This document shows, one piece after another, positions 9,681-18,789 of a DNA stretch of 64,000 nucleotides. Within the stretch, counting starts at the first letter, position 1. Every line of letters starts with the position of its first letter. The notes beneath the pieces are model-generated. The model worked only from the letters and a program-made list of their open reading frames with translations. It was not told the DNA's origin and ran no database searches. Both the position numbers and the translations under genes were made by a program. The DNA is from Diabrotica undecimpunctata (taxonomy: Eukaryota; Arthropoda; Insecta; Coleoptera; Chrysomelidae), in the NCBI RefSeq assembly GCF_040954645.1, contig NC_092804.1:150173108-150237107 (forward strand), given 5' to 3'.

Positions 9681-10561
9681 ATTCCGGTATACTCTGTACG
9701 ACTACTAGAAACCAATTCGCTAAGAATTTTGCTTAGTTGAGGAGATATGTTGTGGAATGCAATTTTTAGATTCCCCATGTCTCTAATAAATTTTGTGATA
9801 TTTTGAGAAGTTTGATGACGTTGTTACGTTTGATAGGTCTGTCATATCTTCCAAGAGTTAGGAATTGAAATAAACCCCAATTTTTGTTGGCTGCCAGTTT
9901 CTGTGACGTTCAGCAGGAAATCGACAACCTTTTAGATATAGCTTTGAGAGTCGAAATATTAAACAACTTTTGGTAATCAATTGTATCACCAAAGGAATTC
10001 ACCGTTTGTTTTATTCCCTTTATGATACTATCCAAGTTTTTTGTATCCATTCGAATTTTGCTTTTTTGCAAGAGTGTGAAGTATCATCTTTATTAGTTAA
10101 TCCAATATTTTCTTTTACAGTTGATAATTTCTGTCGTCATGCGTTGGCTGAGTACTCATACTTTGTACTTACCGTTAGTGTTAAATCTCTTTGTTAAACC
10201 CACCAGTAGAATTTATAAAATTAAGTCATTTGTTAATTATTAATTAATTAGAGCCTGGACACAATTGTATCGAGCACCTCTTTTTTTTATATTTTTTAAC
10301 CTCCTAAATTACATATCAAATAATTTTTATCCGTTAAACAGATAGATGAAGATCTTTGTTATATCGGAACCCCTACTATAGTGAACTGTTTTAATGCGTA
10401 CTATTAACCGAGAGGGAAACTTTTTAAAACCGAGAGAGATTATTTATGGAGCTTTATTTAGATGATTTATTATTTTTCCAAATCTTTTTTCTTTGTGGCA
10501 TCTTACTACAATTTACTATTTTTGTTGGGATACACACACCCACAATTTTACTTTAAAATAA

Positions 10562-10608
10562 GTTTATTTAAGGTTTCGATTTCTACTTCGGAAATCGTTC
10601 TCAAAATA
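10562..10608 (-). ncRNA. broken hammerhead-like motif, relative of 1753-1795
   Basis: The minus strand keeps TATT, TTGAGAA (10598-10604) and helix II (ATTTCC with GAAAT), then GAAA. Stem III has decayed from ACGTC to ACCTT, so no palindrome remains. It follows the minus-strand PLE GIY-YIG fragment at 11110-11460, consistent with a PLE 3' terminal region. Confidence 0.5.
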
Positions 10609-10619
10609 CAAACATTAAT

Positions 10620-11100
10620 AAATTAAACAAATTTTTGTTTTTGTTTTGTTTGTTGAATAATTTAAATTGATCTGACTCATTCATATTAAAAACTCAGACA
10701 TATTTTATACATTTTAAAGTAAATGACTTTAAAATGATATTATCGTTATTTTTGAGTTGCATTCCTGCGATGAATTTATTGGAAGATGCTTCATTCGATT
10801 AAATAAAATCAATTTTAACTTAAGCATACGCGTCAAAAAAATCATAGCATGCGATTTGTTTTTAAAAGACAACCACATGCAATGAAGACAGTTAAATCCT
10901 CCAGTTAGTGATCCCATAGTAAATCATGAGAAAAAACCAGGAAATCACCTCTGGATACTATCCCGAAATTGTAATTATTTGGTCTTACATTAAGTCTACT
11001 CTGAATATTAACACCAAACTCCAATTTTATGTTATGTATGTTATTTTAAAACATAAATTATGTATCCTGGATATATTATTGACTTACTAATAGTAATATT
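10620..11100. other. AT-rich stretch, no gene seen
   Basis: By position this is probably the decayed 3' region of the PLE whose coding remnant begins at about 11110. No motif supports this directly. Confidence 0.3.
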
Positions 11101-11109
11101 TTCTCTCTA

Positions 11110-11460
11110 TTGATTTGATGTTATAATATGGGTAACCAAATTCTACTGCATTCTGGCGAGGAATTTGCAACACAATTGGTTTCATTTAACATAATTAGAG
11201 CCGCTTTCTTGATTTTTCTGTTTTTTATTTTTTGTTTTTTTCAGAACAATACTTTAATCGTTCCATTCAACTCTATGTTTATTTCCGATGCGTATTTACA
11301 TATATTTGATATCTACCAAATTCTTTATTTCCAATATAAGACTGATGTTCATTTACTCTAATACTTAAAGGTCCTTATGTTTTACCTAAATAAAAATGTT
11401 CTCATTCACAAGGTATTTTATAAATACAATTCTTTGTTCTGTCTTATTCATTGTTAGGTT
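11110..11460 (-). pseudogene. PLE GIY-YIG endonuclease fragment
   Basis: From about 11435 the minus strand reads CIYKIPCE, HFYLGKT, SIRVNEHQSYIGNKEFGR. This matches the PLE endonuclease signature (Y-x-IPC.C...Y-x-G-x-T, then R..EH). A later frame gives KAALIMLNETNCVAN-like sequence near the C-terminus. Stops interrupt it. PLEs join a reverse transcriptase to this nuclease, but no RT is present immediately upstream, so the copy is truncated. The hammerhead remnant at 10562 lies about 500 bp downstream in the same orientation. Confidence 0.65.
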
Positions 11461-11664
11461 TAGTTTTAGATAATATCTCAATGTGTAACCTTAGAGAAAG
11501 TAAAAGTAAATTAACATCAAAATAAGAACAACAATCTAAGCGAGTACTGTGAGCTAATACATACCCAACTTTTACATACATCTCTTCTACAATAAGTTCC
11601 AGCCTCATACATGAAGTTTACAGTACCCTATTTGCACTACCTTAGTTTCAACGCAACAAAAAAG

Positions 11665-12405
11665 GGGCATCTTCCATAGACGGACTGTTTGGAGCTTTCT
11701 TAGAGCAGTCAGTGCAAACAGCTTTGGCAATCTGTTTGCAGTTTCAATGCAAAATTGTCATTTGCAATACACAGACCGTTGAAGCAGTTCGTATGCGATC
11801 GCATACGAATGCAGTAAAGAGCTGCTCAACGCATCCCACATGAACCGCTTGGAGCTATCTGCTCCGACTGCTCGAAGCATAGACACAAATAATTTTGTTC
11901 CTTATCACTGTATAAGGAGAAAACCTTATGCTGTGGCCTCGTCCTCCCACTCGCGCATATCGATTCGATCATTCATTTATCGTTGTATATCACACTACAT
12001 AATACTACCTACTTTCAAGAAAAATGTCAAATAGAGCTGATTTGGATGATGACTTGTTTATAAATGAAATTAAAGTACAAGAATGTATATGGAATTATTG
12101 ATGTAAAACTTACAGCGATAGGCTTCTTTGTAGTCTGTGAAAAGCTTAAAACGGATTTTGATTTTTGTTTACGTAACAAAAAAATGAGAAGTATTCTGTT
12201 TTTGTCTGAATCTATGTTGCAACTGATTGAATATTGATATTGATTGAATACGAGTGGTCGTATTGCAGTCGCCCACGACTTCAATCGTACAGCTGGTAGC
12301 AATCGGGTTGTAGTCGAGTCCAACTGCAACATGTTCGCTCTCGGCTCTTGTGCAGTTTGGTCTCGACTGCTCTAAGCAGGCTGTCTATGAAGACCCTAAA
12401 CGAGG
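11665..12405. mobile_element. non-autonomous TIR element, likely PIF/Harbinger-related
   Basis: The left end GGGGCATCTTCCATAGACGG and the right end read inward AGGGTCTTCATAGACAGCCT share a first block. Both reach TAGAGCAGTC about 40 bp in. The interior is less AT-rich than its surroundings and contains the start of a MADF-like ORF at 12024. MADF-domain ORFs accompany PIF/Harbinger transposases, which supports the assignment. No transposase is left. The flanks do not give a clear 3-bp TSD. Confidence 0.55.
12024..12101 (+). pseudogene. MADF-like ORF start, truncated after 25 codons
   Basis: The ATG opens MSNRADLDDDLFINEIKVQE and stops at TGA 12099-12101, just after IWNY. The pattern of an acidic leader, LFINEIK, then I/LW-x-x resembles the first helix of MADF domains (LI..V...P.LW). 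It is inside the TIR element at 11665-12405. With so few residues the domain call is tentative. Confidence 0.35.
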
Positions 12406-12785
12406 CCGTCATAACTTTTTCTGGTTCGGTCAAACTTAGTCGAAAATTTAACTAAGATTTGAATCGGCAATGCTATTGTTAATTTGTATTTATGAGCCTT
12501 AATAAGAAACTCCTAAGATTATTAAAGTTATATATTCATATACGTTCTTAATATTAATTTTATATAAAGATAACTAATTAATTTAATAATATTAATACAG
12601 GTTATTTACAAGAAATACATCACCAGCAAAAATTTTAAAATTTCTAAAACAAAAATACGGTAAAAAAGATTCTTATTGACTCTTTTACTTATTAACCTTC
12701 TTTGAGAGTAAAAAGTCAAGAAAATGTAGTGTTAGTGTTGTGAATCAATCGCTTAGGTATATTTTTCGAAATATATCCAACAGCT
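12405..12785. other. AT-rich stretch, no gene seen
   Basis: Nothing recognisable lies between the Harbinger-like element and the PLE fragment. Confidence 0.4.
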
Positions 12786-12924
12786 CTGATACCTAAGGCC
12801 ATATTGAGGACAAATTGTCTACATATCTTTACCATACTGTGGGTTTTAAATTTTGTTTAGCAATAATATTTGTTTCGAAATATATCATAAATGTATTATC
12901 TAGTAATGAAGATAAAGCAGAGCC

Positions 12925-12986
12925 CATTTCTAGACCTTCTTCTTCTTTCAGTGCCTATTCGTTCCGAATATTGGCATTTCTAGACC
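12925..12986 (-). mobile_element. 38-bp LINE 3' stub with 12-bp target-site duplication
   Basis: CATTTCTAGACC occurs at 12925-12936 and again at 12975-12986. Between them, on the minus strand, lie CGGAACGAATAGGCACTG and AAGAAGAAGAA. This matches the 3' terminus of the LINE at 40497-41486 (CGGAACGGATAGGCACTTTA then AAGAGAAG). Removing the stub restores the PLE RT motif GLEMGSALS. It is an extreme 5'-truncated insertion. Confidence 0.8.
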
Positions 12987-13094
12987 AACATTTGTTTATT
13001 ATAGAATTCTTTATTTAGTTGAAAATAGGTATTATCAGTACATATTGTCAATACCTCTATTAGAGCGGATACATTAAGTCTTGTTCTAGTTATC

Positions 13095-14378
13095 AATGTA
13101 TCATCATTTTTTTATTTACAAATTCGCATCAACCTGAAGGTTATTAGCGAGAATCAGATTTTCAATATTAGATATATTATATATTAACAAAATTAATAGC
13201 TTTTAAGTAGTTTAACATATTTGTGAATGAACAATTTGCACCAAGTGCGTTCTCTAAGTTTATTGAGATACCATAATTGATTCTTGCTGTGGAGAAAACT
13301 GGACAGTCTACAACAACATGTTTCACCGAGAGTTTAACGTTACACTGCTCACATTTTGGTTCGGATTGTTTAGTAATTAAGAACTTGTGCGTGGCACTGG
13401 TATGACCTAATCTAAGACGAGTTATTGTCACTTGATCCCTTCTTTTAGTGGGGAAACATCTCCATGGTTTAATGTCCGGTTTAATATTCCGAAGAGTGGA
13501 CACTGAAAATTCCCACCGGTTTTGCCACTCATTTAGGATCCGCGATTTAATAACACTTGAAACATTACTAGCTATCACGTATTTCACAATAATAGAGTCA
13601 GCTGAATTGACGGCTTCACGCGCACACTTATCTGCTTCTTCATTACCTCTAATACCATTATGTGATGGAATCCAAATAAAGATTACCTCCTTATTACAAT
13701 TTTCTATCTCTATCAGATTTTGTTTTATTTTTTCAAGAATATGATTCGCTGGGTATATTCTTCCTATAGATTGTAGTGAGTTTAGTGAATCAGTCAAAAT
13801 TATATATTTCTGATTTGGTGAGGATATAATATATGTGAGTGCCTCGTATATGGCATATAATTCTGCATTAAGAGTACTATAGTGTATTGGCAACTTATAT
13901 TTTTGACACATATTAGAGGATATAACTGCTGCTCCCACGCCATCTGTTGATTTTGAAGCATCTGTATAAATTTTAGACAAATTTGTATACTTTGATAATA
14001 AGTTTTGCAGATTTTGATGTATTATACTATGGCTAGTAGTGTGTTTGTCCAATGATGTTAGGGTAGTTATTATTTTAGGTACTCCCAAAGTCCATGGTGC
14101 AGCAGGTTCAAAACTAACGGGAAAGCAGGGAGGTAAGGTGGTGTTCAGAGATGAGAGATCCATTTTGATTCGGTGGTAGAAAGGTTTATGTAGACGTGGT
14201 TTATTGGAGAAACATGTTGATAATCGGTTAAGGTGATCATATTTGAAGGTGTGGTTGTTAGGATTTGCATTTGATTGAATTGCATAGTTTAACTTTAAGT
14301 ACATTCTTCTGTGACATAGTGATGGTTCAACTGCTTCACAATACAGGCTTTCTATTGGTGTGGTAATGTATCATCATT
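13095..14378 (-). mobile_element. 5'-truncated I-clade LINE with 14-bp TSD
   Basis: AATGTATCATCATT is present at both 13095-13108 and 14365-14378. The insert's minus-strand 3' end is a short T run on the plus strand (poly-A-like). It lies within the PLE RT. The element keeps only the RNase H and C-terminal part of its second ORF. Confidence 0.9.
13177..14364 (-). CDS. LINE ORF2 C-terminal fragment with RNase H domain (I clade)
   Basis: The frame stays open upstream of the first ATG (14304) to about 14364, so the start is simply where the copy is truncated. Numbered from that ATG, IYTDAS (about 112-117, D115), AELYAIYEAL (E148), LTDS (D172) and WIPSHNGIRGNEEAD (about 211-225, D225) are the four acidic residues of RNase HI. 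The C-terminus has a C-x2-C...H...C cluster (CEQC, KHVVVDC) as in I/R1-type LINEs. It degrades the RNA strand of the RNA:DNA hybrid. It is the longest intact LINE domain on this strand and ends at a normal stop near 13177. Confidence 0.88.
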   Translation of the reverse strand, partial: TTPIESLYCEAVEPSLCHRRMYLKLNYAIQSNANPNNHTFKYDHLNRLSTCFSNKPRLHKPFYHRIKMDLSSLNTTLPPCFPVSFEPAAPWTLGVPKIITTLTSLDKHTTSHSIIHQNLQNLLSKYTNLSKIYTDASKSTDGVGAAVISSNMCQKYKLPIHYSTLNAELYAIYEALTYIISSPNQKYIILTDSLNSLQSIGRIYPANHILEKIKQNLIEIENCNKEVIFIWIPSHNGIRGNEEADKCAREAVNSADSIIVKYVIASNVSSVIKSRILNEWQNRWEFSVSTLRNIKPDIKPWRCFPTKRRDQVTITRLRLGHTSATHKFLITKQSEPKCEQCNVKLSVKHVVVDCPVFSTARINYGISINLENALGANCSFTNMLNYLKAINFVNI

Positions 14379-14639
14379 CTCTAATTTTGTTTTGAATATT
14401 TTTAAATATTATCTAATGGCACATTTGTAAATAAATTATTTATGTCAAACTTTAATAAAATATTATCTAAATTAAATTCAATATTCGATAATTTTTTTAA
14501 AGAATGTTGCGTATTCTTTATAAAGTCATTAATGTCGCCTTTGAAATTTAATGAAAAGAACGGAGTGTTACAGCTACCAGTGGTAATCGTACATTGCAAT
14601 ATAAAAGTGCCTACTAAATTAACCAAGCACACTCTTTAA

Positions 14640-15040
14640 ATTCCCTGCAAAGTGTAGAAAAAAGTGCAGTTAATCAAATTAACAAACACTGTATTTAGAT
14701 CCTATCCATAGATACCAAAATATTATAAAAACATACAAAACTTCTAGAACTTACTAGACTTTCACGCTAAATGCATACAAAGTTGAAGGGGCATATTATT
14801 ATTGAAAATAGAAAATAATAATAAATATTTTTAAAAATACGCAAAGTAACAAAATTCTGTTAGAGAAAAAAGTATTTTTTATTATTATATGAATCTATGG
14901 CTTTATATAAACTCATAGTAAAAGTTAACGATAGTTTCATAGTAAATGGTTAGAGCTTAATAAGCATTTTTAAACTTTATCTTCCGTTAAGTCAGACTAT
15001 TAGCTCAAAATAGGGTAATAACTCTTAACTATACTACTTA
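14640..15040. other. AT-rich stretch, no gene seen
   Basis: Lies downstream of the signal-peptide exon donor, so it may be intron of that gene. No TE motif was recognised. Confidence 0.35.
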
Positions 15041-15041
15041 C

Positions 15042-15182
15042 CCCAATATAAGGATTTCCTGTATTAGAATACGGAAACCTAATCGGGTTGGTAAACTGAA
15101 ATCCCTGTGGCACAACTTTCCCCACGAGTATCACCAACACTAACAAACTACACAGGCAACGAAATTTCGTATTTTCAGTCAT
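15042..15182 (-). CDS. candidate host gene first coding exon, secreted protein
   Basis: The minus-strand ATG at 15180-15182 opens a 47-codon exon ending NPYIG exactly at a GTAAGT donor (15036-15041), phase 0. Residues 1-26 look like a signal peptide: a short polar start with K and R, a hydrophobic core LCSLLVLVILVG, then a likely cut near VVPQG. The mature start GFQFTNPIRFPYSN is rich in F, N and P and is not a family I recognise. A TATA-like and an initiator-like element sit upstream at suitable spacing. No further exon was found on this strand at lower coordinates, where the sequence is all TE. It is the only coding stretch here without TE features. Confidence 0.55.
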
Positions 15183-15204
15183 GATAGTTTCTGTTTTACT
15201 TGCA

Positions 15205-15245
15205 AGAGAATGACCTCACCTTACGTTAAAGAACTTATATGAGTG
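15205..15245 (-). promoter_or_regulatory. candidate core promoter for the signal-peptide exon
   Basis: On the minus strand CATATAAG (about 15236-15243) is followed about 30 bp later by GTCATTCTC (about 15204-15212), close to an arthropod initiator. The start codon follows about 25 bp further on. The spacing fits a TATA/Inr promoter; the bases alone are weak evidence. Confidence 0.35.
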
Positions 15246-15249
15246 TAAA

Positions 15250-15635
15250 CAAGATACAAAGTTTTCCAATAGGTGCTGCCATTCGGGTGTTAATGAAACA
15301 GTAAATCAGGAGAGTTTCACAGTGGTGTACATATAAAGGTATTTTCTAAAAAGAGTGTTAATTTTATATATGATTTCTGACCCTTAAAACGTCTGAAATT
15401 GGTTTGCAATATGTTTACTTAACCCATCAAGGACGGAGTTTAATTTTTTTTTAAATTAATATAATTTTAAAAAAAATTTTTAAATAAATTATTAGTTATG
15501 CTTAAAACAACAAGAAATAATTATGTTTTTTTTTCTCAAAACAGTATGCAGCCATATGGCAACGCTGATCTTCTGGAGGATCAAAAAATAAGCACATGCT
15601 AGAAAACATAAATTTTAATTAGTAATGTGAATATT
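15250..15635. other. AT-rich stretch, no gene seen
   Basis: Upstream side of the candidate promoter. No recognisable repeat or coding similarity. Confidence 0.4.
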
Positions 15636-15639
15636 AAAT

Positions 15640-16330
15640 TAAAATCGTGTGTGAAAATTAACGTTGAACCTTGCATTCAGTATACATTGTGCGCATGGCG
15701 GATTTGCAGTTTTCAGCTGCACATCTCTTCTGTTTTCCATCAGGGGTGTTTGTTAATAAATGTCCTATATTGTTAAAATTGAATGTCATCGAAAACTCTG
15801 AAAAACGATCTACTGGAGATACTTAACCTTGGACGACCTCCTTGCCTTGCCGGATTCTGTACCCTTGACAAATATGTTTTCAAAGTATCTCGCTTGAATT
15901 AAAGCTGCGTCAAAGTATCACCTGATTTTCTTTTTAAATTCTAACTGTTTTGCACTAATCAGTCAATTAGCCAGGTAACAAAGCACCTAAACTATTTCTT
16001 TTCCACGGCGTCCTATACGATATCTGGATATGTTTTCGTCCATAAGATCACTGCCTCCAGTTGAGGAATTATATGTCGCAATAACTGGAGGTCTGCCTAT
16101 GTGTACTTTCCTTGCACAGGTGAAACCCTATATGAGGTTGATGGGACGGTCACTATACTGTTATCTGCCCAACTTACCAATTTTATCCCGTTTTCCTGTT
16201 CAACTACTGAATCAAACTCACCACTTTTTATTTCATCTCGGCCTTTGACATCAAAGAGCAATTTTTCGGAAGACGATTATTAATAATGGTATCTGTAGCA
16301 GCATATCCCATTTGTTTTAGATGCCAAAGT
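15640..16330 (-). pseudogene. piggyBac-type transposase, C-terminal part
   Basis: Minus-strand fragments in family order: MGYAATDTIINNRLPK (compare the piggyBac block GT.R.NR.PK), MKSGEFDSVV, IKLVSWADNSIVTVPST (the W-x-DN block) and then, after frameshifts, a cysteine-rich tail KRCAAENCKSAMRT..TECKV. That tail corresponds to the zinc-binding end of piggyBac proteins. Stops lie in the middle, where YN..MGGVD would be expected and is absent. It is truncated at 16330, where a LINE 3' end begins. No piggyBac termini were found. Confidence 0.65.
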
Positions 16331-16331
16331 A

Positions 16332-17010
16332 AACTTCTTCTTTCTCTTTATAAGCAATTCTGCTTGTTCATTGGCGGATAAATACCTCTATGGAAGGTTG
16401 TTACTCCATCTTTTGCGCGGTCGTCCGATACTTCTTCCGCCGATTGGTGACTTATCTCTTGCTATTTTGACGACAAAGGTCTCCTGAATTCTGCTTATGT
16501 AGTTATTTTATTCTTTTTTTCTATTTTGTGCCCATTCATTTATACACTGTACGTTACATTTTCTTCTACTGTCTTCACTTCTCTTTCGATCTCTCAGCGT
16601 ATTTCGTGGTATTCTTCTCAGTATTCTCATCTCTGCCGTTTCCAGTAGCCTTTGCGTTGTGGCCGTGTCGGGTCTTGTTTCTCAGGCGTATGTTATTATT
16701 GGTCTTACACTGGCTTTATAAATTCTTGACTTCATCTCAGTGTCAATGTGTCTGTTTCGCCCTATAGTATTATTAAGATATCCTACCAGTCTATTTACTT
16801 TTTTTACTTAATCTCTCTCTTCTTTGTCCAGGTCTCCATAGCTAGACAGTGTAATTCCTAGGTATTTTAATTTCCATTACTTGTTCAATACTAATGCCAT
16901 CAATTTCTAATTTACATCTGGTCGGTTCTTTGCTGACTACTATTGTTTTAGTTTTCTGAGATGAGATTGTCATATTCATTTTTTGGCTCTTATGATAAAT
17001 CTGTTAAAGT
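16332..17010 (-). pseudogene. LINE C-terminal region, decayed
   Basis: On the minus strand: KTKTIVVSKEPTRCKLEIDG, IEQVMEIKYLGITLSS and, near the end, GRSIGRPRKRW, finishing in an AAAGAGAAAGAAGAAG-type tail at about 16332. This is the thumb and C-terminal part of an RTE-like LINE related to the copy at 57436. Stops and frame changes run through it, and the RT palm is missing at the 5' side. Confidence 0.7.
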
Positions 17011-17239
17011 AAACTCAAACCTATAAATAGATTGTCAAAGTACAGGGAGAAGCGTAATTTTTGTTTCTCTTTCGGCAATCTTTTTACCATGCAAATTACA
17101 GGAGAAGCTGCTTTACTAAACACTTTGGATGATATTTAGGACTAATGTTGCAATCAGTTCCTTGGTATGACATCAAATTTTCTAAATCGCTAGCTTTGGT
17201 ATTTATATAAACCTACTGACTGACTGACTTAAAAGCATC

Positions 17240-18090
17240 AAATGGTTGATTAAACAGATTTCGTTATCGACACGATATTACTTTCAAGATAACATGTGTG
17301 GCGAATCCGGTGATGTTATTGTCAAAAACGTGAAATCTTGGAAAGAAAAGCTGTCTGCTATTTTAAAGGATTATGACCCAAAAGATGCATTTAATGCTGA
17401 CGAGAATGATCTACTATCATGCATTGCTAATAGGAATATATGCATTGAAAAATGACACTGGAAGAAAAACGACAAAACAACGAATTACAATTTTGTTAGG
17501 TGCAAATATAGAAGGTCAAAAGAAGGAAGCAAAAATCCTCGATGTTTTAAGGGGGAACACATCGATAAGTTGCCTCTTGAATGGGTGTTCAATAAAAAGG
17601 TATGGATGACAGCAGACATTATGACGAGATAGCTTCATAAACACGAAGATAGAAAAGCGGAATAGAAAATTAAAGCTGTTTCTGGATAATTCTACATCTC
17701 ACTCCAAGATTATCCTGTATAATGTTAAACTTATTTTTCTTCCACCAGAATTTTAAAATGATTTATAGAAACTATTTTATTAGGAGAATTTTGACTTGTA
17801 TAGACAGTGGTTGTTTCCTTCAAAAGATTAAAGAAAAATTACCATAACCAACGCTATAATATGGGTACTTGGTGTACTTTGTCACCAATAACAATAAAAA
17901 AAGCTCTTCTAAGCAAGATTTATGTGTAATATAGATGCGAATGATTTTGAAGCAGACAATAATATTTTACTTGTACAACTATTTCCAACCATCAAAGACA
18001 CATTAGTGGATTTTGAATAATTTGCCTTGATTGATAGTGATGTGCGATGTTCTATAGAACAGAAAGTGGAGAATTAACCATAACCGACTG
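17240..18090 (+). pseudogene. second pogo/Tigger transposase, decayed
   Basis: Reads WKEKLSAILKDYDPKDAFNADEND (first catalytic D in NADE). Next come RITILLGANIEGQKKEA and LPLEWVFNKKVWMTADIM, which match the R-I-T-V-L block and the NKKAWMT block of pogo-type transposases. The second catalytic D block is too damaged to call. Frameshifts near 17450 and 17590 and later stops kill it. It differs from the copy at 3990-5060. The PLE 3' region begins right after it. Confidence 0.7.
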
Positions 18091-18199
18091 TACTAAAGAA
18101 TTAGCAGAAATAAATGAAACTATCCCTAACTCTGAACTCGAGAAGGAAGAACCTGAAGTTGATAGATAGATCTATCAGTCAAACATTCCGATACCACTT

Positions 18200-18447
18200 C
18201 AGCCCTAGCACAACATCATATTCAGACAGGCCACAAAATAGATTTCGAAAAAGCAAAAATCATCGCTCCCATCCGCTCCTTAAAATCGAGAATCATTCGT
18301 GAAGCCATCGAGATCGAAAAACGGCGTAATAGTTTAAACACGCGCGATGACGCTAAACGACTACCGGCAACATCGGTCAGCTCAGATCACGTCAGCGCAT
18401 ACCGTTCCCACGCATACGAATGGTATAAAAGCAGCCTCACAGGGTAA
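18200..18447 (+). pseudogene. PLE C-terminal coding remnant
   Basis: The frame reads ALAQHHIQTGHKIDFEKAKI, then APIRSLKSRIIREAIEIEKR and NSLNTRDD, ending at TAA 18445-18447. This is the segment after the GIY-YIG motif in PLE proteins (H...TGH.IDF...., R..REA.EI.K....LN). The minus-strand PLE at 25012-25350 has the same blocks. The nuclease motif itself is missing, so the copy is 5' truncated. A twin-hairpin region and a hammerhead-like motif follow before an (AT)n tract. Confidence 0.75.
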
Positions 18448-18464
18448 GACCGGTTGTCACTCGA

Positions 18465-18582
18465 CACTGAGGAGTAGGCAGATTGAGACCTCAGTGCCGT
18501 TTGACGGTTCTTGTATTTATACAGAACAAGATACTGGTACGTCACGAGTGAGGGGAGTAGGCAGATTGAGACCCCGAACTCG
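18465..18582 (+). other. two RNA hairpins presenting one identical 16-nt loop
   Basis: Hairpin 1 (18465-18496): stem CACTGAGG with CCTCAGTG. Hairpin 2 (18545-18582): stem CGAGT, tandem GA/GA mismatch, GGGG, with CCCC and ACTCG. Both close the same loop AGTAGGCAGATTGAGA. Different stems with one loop argue for selection on RNA structure. They lie in the PLE 3' untranslated region, just upstream of the hammerhead motif. Confidence 0.65.
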
Positions 18583-18597
18583 AACGGATCCGTATCC

Positions 18598-18637
18598 TTC
18601 TTGAAAATGGCTCAAAATGGATGCCGAAACGTCGAGC
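18598..18637 (+). ncRNA. hammerhead-like motif, U3-A8 class, PLE 3' end
   Basis: Order: TTC, TTGAAAA (18601-18607), extra T, helix II GGC with GCC around an 11-nt loop, GAAACGTC (18626-18633), GAG. Stem I pairs TTC with GAG (two Watson-Crick pairs and one G-U). Stem III is the ACGT palindrome with C17. Helix II is short, so the fold is weaker than at 32361. Confidence 0.5.
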
Positions 18638-18724
18638 TTTTTAAATTCTCAACGCGGTTCTTCCCGAGAACTCAGTAATTTTCATTTATTTTGGCCGTGG
18701 AAATACACCGCGGAAATTTATCCG

Positions 18725-18728
<4 letters not shown>

Positions 18729-18780
<52 letters not shown>
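18729..18780. repeat. (TA)n microsatellite at PLE 3' side
   Basis: About 52 bp of alternating TA, some 90 bp after the hammerhead motif. Confidence 0.95.
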
Positions 18781-18784
<4 letters not shown>

Positions 18785-18789
18785 AGAAT

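Larger units (their letters stand above)
7600..10100 (-). pseudogene. decayed protein of an unclassified insect repeat family (GCDYT motif)
   Basis: Minus-strand fragments in order: FDRYLLPSIKDSERQ (about 9270), SKGATPNGEHTLVSYW (about 8490), RASDSDVLVILLGNM (about 8280), PAFHAYIGCDYTASFYNE (about 8170), then KMTVVEGFTAKMYAV and AKIAFL (about 8000). These blocks and their order match a repeat-encoded family I recognise from many insect and other invertebrate genomes as uncharacterised proteins. Its biochemical role is unknown to me. Several frameshifts and stops, plus insertions at about 8605-9110 and 9380-9700, break the gene. The element's inverted ends enclose it. Confidence 0.6.
7140..10385 (-). 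mobile_element. TIR-bounded element carrying a GCDYT-motif ORF
   Basis: About 150 bp at 7146-7300 recurs inverted at 10205-10378. Shared blocks include TCCGATATAA, ATCTGTTTAA, AAAATTATTTGATAT and TTTGTCCAGACT / TGTGTCCAGGCT. Between them is one long decayed minus-strand gene of a widespread insect repeat family, interrupted by a PLE-like foldback (7388-7594), a hairpin (8913-9071) and a hammerhead unit (about 9540-9680). The long, diverged inverted ends argue for an old DNA transposon. I cannot place its superfamily. Confidence 0.55.
12790..14640 (-). pseudogene. PLE reverse transcriptase, split by two LINE insertions
   Basis: From 14632 the minus strand reads PFFSLNFKGDINDFIKN and LLKFDINNLFTNVPL, the PLE form of RT motif A (FDV.SLFTNVP). 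It resumes below 13094 with NTYFQLNKEFY, then GLEMGSALSSLLDN (motif B, usually GLPMGSPLSP) and YVDN (motif C, YVDD with the last D changed). Joining these requires removing an I-clade LINE with a 14-bp TSD (13109-14364) and a 38-bp LINE stub with a 12-bp TSD (12937-12974). Further stops confirm it is dead. No GIY-YIG part follows. Confidence 0.75.

Noticed and set aside
11128..11361. Plus-strand open frame with a hydrophobic stretch
   Set aside because: It is antisense to the PLE GIY-YIG fragment, which explains the sequence better.
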